NCBI GenBank assembly: GCA_025655595.1 | Contig: JAHXIO010000001.1 | Span: forward strand, 248,001 to 312,000 | Direction of reading: 5' to 3' | DNA length: 64,000 nucleotides | Source of the DNA: Candidatus Thiodiazotropha sp. (ex Monitilora ramsayi) | Lineage (GTDB): Bacteria; Pseudomonadota; Gammaproteobacteria; Chromatiales; Chromatiaceae | Shown here: positions 9,995-17,286 of the stretch, piece after piece | Position numbering within the stretch: position 1 is the stretch's first letter | How the letters are laid out: every line of letters starts with the position of its first letter | The notes under the pieces: model-generated | Database searches by the model: none | Told to the model about the DNA's origin: nothing | Seen by the model: the letters and a program-made list of their open reading frames with translations, nothing else | Made by a program: the position numbers and the translations under genes

Positions 9995-12202
9995 CTACAA
10001 CATCTCCATCGGGTCTACATCGATGGACCAGCGAACCCTGCGCGCTTGCGGAAGCGCGACAATCACAGGTATCCACTGCGACAGCCACCGGTGCAACAGT
10101 TTGCGCTGATGGGACTGTACCAACAGATGAGCGCGTATGCGTCCTGCCCTGCGTTCCATCGGTGCGGGTACGGGCCCCCAAAGCTCGATCTGATCGACAC
10201 CGTCTAAAGACTGACCTGCTGTCGCTGCCCGTTGAAGAAATTCGATAGGATCATTCGCCTTGGTAGACTCGGCACGAATCAATACCTGATGAGAGAAAGG
10301 TGGCAGCATGGCAAGCTTACGCTCAGCCATGGCCTCTTTTGAGAATGCGCCGTAACCCTGTTGCGCGAGCATCTGCATCAGCGGATGTTCGGGGTGGCGT
10401 GTCTGTATCAGCACCCGGCCGGCACGTTCAGCGCGGCCGGCCCGACCTGCAACCTGCAGGATCAGTTGCGCCATCCTCTCCGGCGCCCGGTAGTCTGCAC
10501 CGAACAAGCCCTGATCCACGTCGAGAATGCCCACCAGTGTGACTGAGGGAAAGTGGTGGCCCTTAGCCAACATCTGTGTGCCCAACAGCAACGGGAACGC
10601 CCCTTCGCGAATGCCTTGCAGTAATTTCTCCAGTGCTCCCTTGCGACTGGTTGTGTCGCGGTCGATCCGCGCCAGGGGTACATCCGGAAAATGGTGTTTC
10701 AATCGATCCTCGATCTGCTCCGTACCCTGGCCGATGGCGCGCAGATCCGGACTTCCACACTCCGGACACTGATTGGGCACGCGACGCTGATGACCGCAAT
10801 GGTGACACCAGAGCATATCCTGCATGCGGTGATGGGTCATGCGTGCATCACATCGCGGGCAGTCAGTCAGCCAGCCGCAGGCGTGGCAGGTCAGCATGGG
10901 TGCATAACCGCGACGATTGATAAATAGCATCACCTGTTCATTGTTGGCCAGGGCATTCCGGATCTCATTGATCATGGCGGGTGACAGTCCGCCATCCAAA
11001 GGGACTGAACAGATATCGACCAGATGCATTTCTGGCATCTTGGCGTCGGCTGCCCGGTTCGGCAGGTCGAGTTGGCGGTAGCGTCCCTCTTGTGCATTTC
11101 GCAGCGATTCCAGGGATGGGGTCGCCGAACCCAGGACGACAGGGCAGTTGGCCTGTTGGCCGCGTACCAGGGCCAGGTCCCGGGCAGAGTATCGGAAACC
11201 CTCCTGCTGTTTGTAGGAGAGGTCGTGCTCCTCATCGACCAGGACCAGACCAAGGTTAGGCATAGGCGTGAAGACGGCGGAACGGGTACCCAGCAACACC
11301 GATTTGTTGCCGAGACGAAGGTCATGCCAGACCCTTTCGCGTTCACCGTCGGCCAATGCGGAGTGGAGCAGGGCGACACGGTGGCCAAAGCGTTGCTTGA
11401 AACGATCCATCAGTTGAGGTGTAAGGCCGATCTCAGGCACCAGTACCAATGCCTGCTGTCCTCGTGCGATAACAGATTCGATCAGATGCAGATAGACTTC
11501 GGTCTTGCCGCTACCGGTAACGCCATTAAGGAGAAAGGGGGTGAAGCCGCCAAGATCGGTGCTTATCTGTTCGACGGCGTGCTTTTGGGCCGGATTGAGC
11601 GGGTGTTTAACCTGGCTGGGTGTCTCTGTCGGTTCCGGGGATGCCGGATGGCAAGGTTCGATCCAGCCGCGTGCTTTGAGACTGCGCAGGACACTCTCGG
11701 TAGCCCCTGATGCCTCGATGAGCCCCGTCTTGGACAAGCCCCCGGGGTGTGCCTGCAGGGTCTGCATGATCGCCAGTTGTTTGGGTGCCCGGGAGAGTGC
11801 GGCAGTATCAGCTTCCCGGCCGATGGCGGATAGTCGCCATGCCGCAGGTCGGGTCTGGGTGATGGCGCGAGTCTTGCGCAGGTTGACCGGCAGGGCTTGA
11901 AAAACCACATCTCCCAAGGGGTGCTGATAGTAGTCCGCCGCCCACTGCAACAGACGGAGATCCCGGTCGCATAGCAGTGGTTCCTCATCGAGTTGCTTTG
12001 AGGCCCGTTTGAGCCGCTCCCTGGGGAGTTCACTGGCGTGGTGAATGGCCATCAATAATCCCACCCTTCCACCACGTCCGAAGGGGACGAGAAACCGGGT
12101 GCCGACGACGGGCAACCGGGGCATGCCTGCCGGCATCAAATAGTCGAACAGGGTGCGCAGCGGGCCGGAAAGGGCGATTCGAAGTATGGGCTCAGAAACC
12201 AT
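9995..12202 (-). CDS. priA: Primosomal protein N' (replication restart helicase PriA)
   Basis: A 735-residue superfamily 2 helicase that reloads the replisome at stalled forks. The N-terminal DNA-binding domain comes first, then Walker A GVTGSGKTE at about 227-235 and Walker B DEEH at about 323-326. The zinc-binding insertion follows with paired cysteines (CHAC, CPRC, CHHC, CPEC) at about 439-483, then the helicase C-domain (GTQMLAKGHHFP, VAGRAGRAER). All known PriA elements are present and the length matches. ATG 12202 begins conserved sequence. It converges with phoU. Confidence 0.97.
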   Translation of the reverse strand: MVSEPILRIALSGPLRTLFDYLMPAGMPRLPVVGTRFLVPFGRGGRVGLLMAIHHASELPRERLKRASKQLDEEPLLCDRDLRLLQWAADYYQHPLGDVVFQALPVNLRKTRAITQTRPAAWRLSAIGREADTAALSRAPKQLAIMQTLQAHPGGLSKTGLIEASGATESVLRSLKARGWIEPCHPASPEPTETPSQVKHPLNPAQKHAVEQISTDLGGFTPFLLNGVTGSGKTEVYLHLIESVIARGQQALVLVPEIGLTPQLMDRFKQRFGHRVALLHSALADGERERVWHDLRLGNKSVLLGTRSAVFTPMPNLGLVLVDEEHDLSYKQQEGFRYSARDLALVRGQQANCPVVLGSATPSLESLRNAQEGRYRQLDLPNRAADAKMPEMHLVDICSVPLDGGLSPAMINEIRNALANNEQVMLFINRRGYAPMLTCHACGWLTDCPRCDARMTHHRMQDMLWCHHCGHQRRVPNQCPECGSPDLRAIGQGTEQIEDRLKHHFPDVPLARIDRDTTSRKGALEKLLQGIREGAFPLLLGTQMLAKGHHFPSVTLVGILDVDQGLFGADYRAPERMAQLILQVAGRAGRAERAGRVLIQTRHPEHPLMQMLAQQGYGAFSKEAMAERKLAMLPPFSHQVLIRAESTKANDPIEFLQRAATAGQSLDGVDQIELWGPVPAPMERRAGRIRAHLLVQSHQRKLLHRWLSQWIPVIVALPQARRVRWSIDVDPMEML

Positions 12203-12640
12203 GGCGGGACTGTATCATGGCTGCAAAAAAATTCTTCGATAAAAGCTTAAGTGGCTGACCTGACATAAGAAAAGGGTTTTTCCACAGATCTTGTGGATAA
12301 CTTTGTGTGTAAATTCCCCCTTTACCCGTAAAAGTACCGCCTCTATTGGATTTTTATTGAATTGACCAATATTTTTGCAATTTTGTTAAATCTTTAAATA
12401 ACAATCACTTGGTAAATATTAATAGATGCTAATTGTGTGCTGCAGAATTGATTGTGATTGTTGTATTGCAACAATCATATTGATGTGCATAAAACCTGTT
12501 GAAATCGGTCAGTGACCACTTACATACCGGTAAAACAGAGCTTGTTGGTAGGCCATTTTCGTTGTCGTAAAAAAGAGACAGAAGTGTGTCCGGGCTGCTA
12601 TCCTGATCCGGCATCGACTGTCGAGAAGGAGCGTGACCTC
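12203..12640. other. AT-rich spacer with an inverted DnaA-box pair
   Basis: No gene is supported in this 438-bp spacer between divergent priA and the ketosamine kinase gene. It has TTTTCCACA (12278-12286) facing TGTGGATAA (12292-12300), the latter a perfect DnaA box on the minus strand, with GATC between them. An AT-rich tract runs from about 12335 to 12480. The tract ends with a 9-bp inverted repeat TGATTGTTG/CAACAATCA at 12455-12477. These could be promoter-regulatory sites or a DnaA-responsive element. Confidence 0.5.
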
Positions 12641-13519
12641 ATGCAGCCATGGCAGACCATTTCTAACCAGATCAGCGAGGCGACAGGGCAGCCCTTCGAC
12701 CCACTGGAACCCAGGCATATTGGCGGTGGCTGCATCAACACGGCGGTTCGATTGGTGGACGGGGATCGCACCTACTTCGTCAAACTCAACAACGCCTCCC
12801 TGATCGATATGTTCGAGGCGGAGTCCGATGGGCTTAAAGCCATGTCGGAGACTCAAACCATCCGTGTGCCAAAACCCCTCTGCAGCGGTATCGCGGATGG
12901 CCAATCTTATCTGGTGATGGAATATCTGGATCTGGGGCATGCCGGCAGGGACGGCAGCGCCAAAGCCGGCCGTCAACTGGCGGATATGCACCGGGCGAAC
13001 TGGCACAGCTTCGGTTGGCATCGGGACAACACGATCGGTTCAACGCCTCAGTTAAACGACCCCAATGATAGCTGGGTCAACTTCTGGCGGGAGCAGAGGC
13101 TTGGCTTCCAGCTCAATCTGGCCGCCCGTAATGGATATGGCGGCAGTCTGCAGCGGGGCGGAGAGCGTCTGCTGGAAGGTTTTCATGTCCTGATCGATCA
13201 CGAACCCCAACCGTCACTGCTTCACGGCGATCTCTGGGGTGGCAACATGGCTTACGATCGGGAAGGTAACCCGGTCATCTTCGATCCCGCCGTCTACTAC
13301 GGCGACCGAGAGGCCGATCTTGCCATGACCGAACTCTTCGGCGGATTCGGCAATGCTTTCTACGATGCCTACCGGGAAGCCTGGTCGTTGGCGCCCGGCT
13401 ACTCGACCCGGAAGGTGCTCTACAACCTCTATCACATCCTCAACCACTTGAACCTGTTTGGCGGAGGTTATCTGGGACAGGCGGGTTCGATGATAGATCG
13501 GCTATTGTCAGAGATTTGA
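12641..13519 (+). CDS. Fructosamine/ketosamine-3-kinase family protein
   Basis: A 292-residue protein of the fructosamine-3-kinase family (E. coli YniA-like), with a protein-kinase/aminoglycoside-phosphotransferase fold. Visible elements are the N-terminal GGGCINTAVRL and YFVKL segments (ATP lysine), the hinge LVMEYLDLG, the catalytic LLHGDLWGGNM, the metal-binding IFDPAVYYGDRE, and a C-terminal HLNLFGGGY. Family members phosphorylate glycated amines, leading to deglycation, but the natural substrate here is not known. ATG 12641 follows GAGAAGGAG; longer in-frame readings run into the AT-rich spacer. Confidence 0.9.
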   Translation: MQPWQTISNQISEATGQPFDPLEPRHIGGGCINTAVRLVDGDRTYFVKLNNASLIDMFEAESDGLKAMSETQTIRVPKPLCSGIADGQSYLVMEYLDLGHAGRDGSAKAGRQLADMHRANWHSFGWHRDNTIGSTPQLNDPNDSWVNFWREQRLGFQLNLAARNGYGGSLQRGGERLLEGFHVLIDHEPQPSLLHGDLWGGNMAYDREGNPVIFDPAVYYGDREADLAMTELFGGFGNAFYDAYREAWSLAPGYSTRKVLYNLYHILNHLNLFGGGYLGQAGSMIDRLLSEI

Positions 13520-13619
13520 TACTAGATTGTAAGCGTGAGGTTTCTCCACTTCACGGGGGAGCTCATAGCGAGTGGATTGGTCCGGCTGCATGCGCTTGTC
13601 AGGAGGGTATGCTTTCCAA

Positions 13620-14237
13620 TCATTGGAACTGCAGCATACAGGTTTGATTCCGGCACACGGCTGTTGTTTCAAGGGGATGTATGGGAGAGCAGCCCGCGTT
13701 AGTCTCAAAATGCCTCGCCACCGCCTCGTAGCATTTTTTTGAAGGCTTATTGATTGCCTTAGTGGTCCCGCAGAAATTGTATGCCACGGCGCAATCCTGA
13801 TCCTGTTGGCATGCCAGGAATTCTTCAGGCGTACGTGTGACGATCTTATTGACAATATGCGACGGTATGTGAATCACTGATCCATAGCCGCACGCTGGCA
13901 GACCTGTCTGTATCGCAGGTGCGGCCTTGTTAGGGGTGGTTGTTTGTGCTGCCGGCGTCGGTTGCCTGGCGTGTAGCTTGGCCAGCATATCGCTCATTTC
14001 CTTTTCAACCGCGCGCTCATTATTTTCCCTGGCCCACGACCGCAATTCCTCGCAGGCTCTGATCGCCTTAGCATCCATCCCTTCCTCAAAATAAAAATGC
14101 GCCTGCCGCCACAGATTTTTAGCGAGTGACGAAGAAATTTCGGGGGCGTCTTTAGCCAAGGCTTGCGATCCTGTTCCTGGCATAATCAAAGACATAAAAA
14201 CCAGGAAGAATACAAAATGCTTTAAAAGATTATTCAT
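13620..14237 (-). CDS. Secreted cysteine-rich protein of unknown function
   Basis: 205 residues. It starts with a signal peptide (MNNLLKHFVFFLVFMSLIMP..., predicted cleavage near SQALA). A helical region follows at about 35-95, then a Pro/Thr/Ala-rich linker, then a C-terminal domain with about seven cysteines (FLACQQDQDCAVAYNFCG, KKCYEA, AGCSP, AVCRNQTCMLQ) that look fit for disulfides. ATG 14237 follows AGGAAGG on the minus strand. No family is recognised. It is convergent with the ketosamine kinase gene and sits at the edge of an AT-rich accessory stretch. Confidence 0.7.
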   Translation of the reverse strand: MNNLLKHFVFFLVFMSLIMPGTGSQALAKDAPEISSSLAKNLWRQAHFYFEEGMDAKAIRACEELRSWARENNERAVEKEMSDMLAKLHARQPTPAAQTTTPNKAAPAIQTGLPACGYGSVIHIPSHIVNKIVTRTPEEFLACQQDQDCAVAYNFCGTTKAINKPSKKCYEAVARHFETNAGCSPIHPLETTAVCRNQTCMLQFQ

Positions 14238-14591
14238 ATCTGAATACCTTCCTGTTTTTCGGAAATGAATCATCCCGGGGTTACAGAGGACTGTTTTGTT
14301 TGAGACATGCGGCTATAGATGACTTTTTAATAGCTGATAATACATTAGGTCAGAATCATTCTATCAGGAGAGGCATCCGTCTTAATGGCAAATTTACGGG
14401 CTTGCCCAATCCGTTGTAGGATTTGTTTATTATTATCAAGACCGTAAATCAGTTCAACTGAAATAAAAAATAGTCTCCTTATATAATCTTGTATTCTACT
14501 ATTATATTGGCCGTTTCAATACGGAAGGGTCTGATGCTACCATTTCAACGCCATTGAATATGGCGGTTTTGCCTTCCATGAATCAATACAT

Positions 14592-14664
14592 CCCTAACGT
14601 CTCGCTCTGAGGAAAATTTGGAGCACAGCGGAAAATTTTTTCTAACAGCAGCGCCTTGTTAGCT
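14592..14664 (-). other. Putative attC-like site A (integron cassette boundary)
   Basis: A 73-bp imperfect inverted repeat just downstream of the SnoaL-like gene. Read on the minus strand it runs from AGCTAACAAGGCGCTGCTG to CAGAGCGAGACGTTAGGG: outer cores -TAAC/GTTAG- and inner arms GCGCTGCTG/CAGAGCG with an unpaired base, as in integron attC sites. Confidence 0.45.
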
Positions 14665-14685
14665 TTACCACTACATGAATTCTAT

Positions 14686-15165
14686 TTAGAAAACACCATT
14701 AACGTTTCGAACCTTCCCGCCAAAAAGTAGCCCATACAGCCTCATAGAAAAATCAATGGGTTGTATTGTATCCCAGTGTTCAACCAAACGGCCATCAACC
14801 ACCTTCCAGGTATCTACGATATTTAAGCCTTGTGAATCATCTCCCCGATGTTTCGCCTTCAGGGTTGCATGAGAATGAATGGTAACGTATTCGCCATCTA
14901 CAAAAATGCGTTTAACATCATAACTAAACTCAGGTGCATTTTTTACAAAATCACTTACAGTTTTTATAACGCCCTCAATACCATCGGCAATACTACGATT
15001 GTGCTGTCTGTAAGGACTGCCTGAGTATCGTTGTGATACTTCCTCAAAAATATGGTCGTTCATAAGCAGCTGAACAAATTCAAGGACAGTCTCTGCATTA
15101 TTTTTATCATCGTCGCTCCAATGCGCCTTTTTTAGTGTATCAATATCAATTTTTGCATTTGTCAT
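14686..15165 (-). CDS. SnoaL-like (NTF2-fold) protein
   Basis: A 159-residue protein resembling the SnoaL-like polyketide cyclase/NTF2 family: an N-terminal helix region with VLEFVQLLMNDH, then YSGSPYRQHNRSIADG, TIHSHATLKAK, and the strand pair LNIVDTWKVVDGRLVEHWDTIQP. These are the conserved cone-shaped pocket positions. Members include small isomerases, hydrolases and binding proteins, so the reaction cannot be assigned. It has a strong ribosome-binding site (AGGAGG). It is divergent from an HxlR regulator with shared operators, so it is probably under that regulator's control. An attC-like repeat follows it. Confidence 0.75.
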   Translation of the reverse strand: MTNAKIDIDTLKKAHWSDDDKNNAETVLEFVQLLMNDHIFEEVSQRYSGSPYRQHNRSIADGIEGVIKTVSDFVKNAPEFSYDVKRIFVDGEYVTIHSHATLKAKHRGDDSQGLNIVDTWKVVDGRLVEHWDTIQPIDFSMRLYGLLFGGKVRNVNGVF

Positions 15166-15221
15166 CTTTTCCTCCTAATCACTTAAAACATTTGAAACGC
15201 CTACTAAGAGGCGGCTACATA

Positions 15222-15268
15222 TTTAGCTTGCTAATTGCAAGCTAAACGATTTGATTGCATATTGCAAG
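15222..15268. promoter_or_regulatory. Tandem operator between the SnoaL-like gene and the HxlR regulator gene
   Basis: A perfect 10-bp inverted repeat TTTAGCTTGC-N5-GCAAGCTAAA (15222-15246) is followed 27 bp on by a second half-conserved site, ATTGC-N5-GCAAG (15254-15268). Both share YTTGC-N5-GCAAG. The location in a divergent promoter beside an HxlR-family gene suggests autoregulation and control of the neighbour. Confidence 0.65.
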
Positions 15269-15319
15269 TAATTTATAATCTAATCATTATTTGTATTCGA
15301 AGTGAAACGGTGAGGGAAA

Positions 15320-15736
15320 ATGCCCCGACGTTCTGATTGCCCTATTTCTAATGTTTTAGATTTTGTCGGCGACAAATGGAGTTTGTTGATTCTTCGTGAT
15401 CTTATTTTTTTTAATAAACACTCGTATTCGGAGTTTCTGAACTCACCTGAAAAAATGGCTACAAATATACTATCAAGCCGACTGGAGAAACTTGAGAAAG
15501 GTGGTTTGATAGCCAAACACGTTGATATGAACGACAAACGAAAAAAAATTTATGTGCTAACACAATTAGGCAAAGATATGTTGCCAATCATGTTAGAGAT
15601 GGTAATTTGGAGCAGTAAACACGACCCAAATATCAATACCCCTGAGCAACTAATTAAAAGGGCAAAAAACGACCGTGAAAACTTAATAAATGACTTGTTA
15701 GTTAGAACTGAAAGTGGTCTTACCCACAAAAAGTAG
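15320..15736 (+). CDS. HxlR-family winged-helix regulator
   Basis: A 138-residue transcription factor. The HxlR domain spans about residues 5-105: CPISNVLDFVGDKWSLLILRDL, then the helix-turn-helix MATNILSSRLEKLEKGGLI, and the wing KRKKIYVLTQLGKDMLP. It has a single Cys at position 7, the position where redox- or electrophile-sensing HxlR/YodB proteins often have theirs. The C-terminal ~35 residues are charged. It is divergent from the SnoaL-like gene and probably represses both genes through the repeats between them. The gene is AT-rich compared with the core genome, consistent with transfer. Confidence 0.88.
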   Translation: MPRRSDCPISNVLDFVGDKWSLLILRDLIFFNKHSYSEFLNSPEKMATNILSSRLEKLEKGGLIAKHVDMNDKRKKIYVLTQLGKDMLPIMLEMVIWSSKHDPNINTPEQLIKRAKNDRENLINDLLVRTESGLTHKK

Positions 15737-15776
15737 ACACTCTAACTATGCAGCTATAGCTGCGTTCCTTTCATAT

Positions 15777-16178
15777 TCATTTGCTATTTCCTATCCGAGT
15801 TTCTTGAATTACCTTCTCGGTAACCTTAAGAGCAAATGGTTGGCCTTCGCGTATGGAAGGAGGCGTGTTTGTGGTGTAGACAACGACGAATTCCCCGCCA
15901 GAGATGTATTGAACTGGTTCACCAAAAGAGTCTAGTGATAGGCCATTATCGACAATTCTTGAGTAAGGCCCGCACATGAAACGCTCCTTATTCAGGGCTA
16001 TCAATTCGCTGAATTGTTCGCTCGAAGCTGGAAATGATCCTTGCTTTGTGTGATTGTCTTTCAGAAGCGATGCCGCTTCGCGAACAATGCATTGAGAAGC
16101 CATATACTTAGTATACTCTGCCTCGCTCATTCCGCACGCCGATAACAATAGTAGTAAAATAGTCGCGAGATACTTCAT
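15777..16178 (-). CDS. Small lipoprotein of unknown function
   Basis: 133 residues with a lipoprotein signal (MKYLATILLLLLSACG, lipobox LSAC), so probably membrane-anchored. The mature part has a helical stretch with a Cys (ASQCIVREAASLLKDN), then a beta-rich half (DSFGEPVQYISGGEFVVVY). This layout, with SFPASSEQF and CGPY, loosely resembles pilin-like or minor-pseudopilin C-terminal folds, but no family is recognised. It lies in an AT-rich run of same-strand orphan genes with attC-like spacers. A 14-bp palindrome GCAGCTATAGCTGC (15750-15763) separates its end from the HxlR gene end. Confidence 0.65.
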   Translation of the reverse strand: MKYLATILLLLLSACGMSEAEYTKYMASQCIVREAASLLKDNHTKQGSFPASSEQFSELIALNKERFMCGPYSRIVDNGLSLDSFGEPVQYISGGEFVVVYTTNTPPSIREGQPFALKVTEKVIQETRIGNSK

Positions 16179-16184
16179 AATGAT

Positions 16185-16244
16185 TTCTAACGATTGAGCA
16201 AACCAGCGTGGCTTGCTGCGTCTGAGTTGTGCGACTGGTTAGGT
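16185..16244 (-). other. Putative attC-like site C
   Basis: A 60-bp repeat between two orphan genes. On the minus strand it begins with ACCTAAC, a perfect RYYYAAC core overlapping the upstream gene's TAA stop, and ends CGTTAGAA. Inner arms AACCAG/CTGGTT pair. Placement exactly at the 3' end of one gene and before the next is what cassette boundaries look like. Confidence 0.5.
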
Positions 16245-16679
16245 GTTTTTATGCCTGATACTTCTTCTATTCTTGATTATAATTGCAGATAAAGGCTTAT
16301 CTGGCATCTCTACTACCTGCACCCATGCTTTATTCGACAGATTTTTATATATAAGACTGTTTTGTATTATTTCTGGATTGCCGTTCTTTGCTAGTACCTC
16401 TGTAATACTTGAGCAATCTTTTATTATGCTCTTAAGATCATTCACTTCCTCTTCGGTTAGACTCTCATATGGAGCTTCTACAGCGCGTGCCGGCAAATGC
16501 CCACCACAAAATGCGCAAAACACGATGATATATTTTGTTGTGCCATCTAAGCCCTCATACTCAACACTAAACTCTTTAGTATCTGGGTCGTATTTGACTG
16601 GTGATTCTTCAATTGCCGCCAACTCCTGAGTACGCTCACATTCGCAATATTCAAATGATTTTGGGTCATGTTTTCCCAT
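16239..16679 (-). CDS. Hypothetical protein with paired-cysteine motifs
   Basis: 146 residues from the ATG at 16679 (an in-frame GTG at 16700 would add 7). It has two Cys clusters, YCECERT at about residues 11-17 and FCAFCGGHLP at about 54-63, separated by about 40 residues with a DPDTKEFSVEYEG strand pair. This could make a small zinc site, in the style of the DUF6980-like immunity/zinc-ribbon proteins, but the match is only by pattern. The C-terminal half is helical and charged. Same-strand neighbours and attC-like repeats on both sides mark it as a likely cassette gene. Confidence 0.6.
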   Translation of the reverse strand: MGKHDPKSFEYCECERTQELAAIEESPVKYDPDTKEFSVEYEGLDGTTKYIIVFCAFCGGHLPARAVEAPYESLTEEEVNDLKSIIKDCSSITEVLAKNGNPEIIQNSLIYKNLSNKAWVQVVEMPDKPLSAIIIKNRRSIRHKNT

Positions 16680-16687
16680 TTCAAAAC

Positions 16688-16765
16688 ACCTAACGTTCAC
16701 TTATCTGGCGCACCGACAAGTGCATCCAAACGAACGTAGTGAGTGAGTTTAAGTGCTTGTTATGC
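16688..16765 (-). other. Putative attC-like site D
   Basis: A 78-bp repeat. On the minus strand it starts GCATAACAAGCACTTA and ends TAAGTGAACGTTAGGT. The inner arms CACTTA/TAAGTG pair, the end is a perfect GTTRRRY core, and the centre is poorly conserved. Length and architecture fit an integron attC site better than a terminator. Confidence 0.55.
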
Positions 16766-16770
16766 ATTTT

Positions 16771-17151
16771 TCATCCGCCTATAGTTTGCTGCCAGAGCAT
16801 CAAGGGCCAGACAGTTAATCCAGCAATAAGACAAATGCTTAATACAATTGCTGCCCACCATGACTGGGCATTGTATGCAAAATGAGAAAAGCCCACTTTT
16901 TCAGATATGACTTTGGGGTTTAGGTCTTTGTTTGGGCCATACCAAAATATGATTACAAGTAAAGACCAGGTAATTATTAAGAGGACAGTTCCAATTCCAA
17001 ACGGAACTTGGTGTGGAATTACCTCTTCTATGCTTTTTGATAGAACAACTGATGCAACCGTAATGCCAACAGCAACAACTGAAAGCACAATTAGTAGCTT
17101 TTTCTTTACTCCAACTACGATTGCTATTTCTGAATAAATATTGGGTGTCAT
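16771..17151 (-). CDS. Small membrane protein of unknown function
   Basis: 126 residues with three predicted transmembrane helices, at about 16-34 (LLIVLSVVAVGITVASVVL), 52-71 (FGIGTVLLIITWSLLVIIFW) and 100-120 (AAIVLSICLIAGLTVWPLML). A short charged loop (PNKDLNPKVISEKVGFSH) lies between the last two. No family is recognised. It is preceded and followed by attC-like repeats on the same strand as two other orphan genes. A degenerate core (GCATAAC next to GTTAGGT at 17168-17181) lies just before its start. Confidence 0.6.
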   Translation of the reverse strand: MTPNIYSEIAIVVGVKKKLLIVLSVVAVGITVASVVLSKSIEEVIPHQVPFGIGTVLLIITWSLLVIIFWYGPNKDLNPKVISEKVGFSHFAYNAQSWWAAIVLSICLIAGLTVWPLMLWQQTIGG

Positions 17152-17286
17152 ATCAGTTTCTTTTTATGCATAACAGTTAGGTAGGCACACGCTCTGTTAT
17201 CTGGGATAGGAGGAGTCTGTCTATCTCAGTGGCGGCCTTTCAGATTTTGCATATTTTCTCTCACCATAGAGGTGGCTATCTAAAGT

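Noticed and set aside
15750-15763. 14-bp palindrome GCAGCTATAGCTGC between convergent genes
   Set aside because: Too short for an attC site by itself and without a T run. It may be a remnant of a cassette boundary but is not enough to call.
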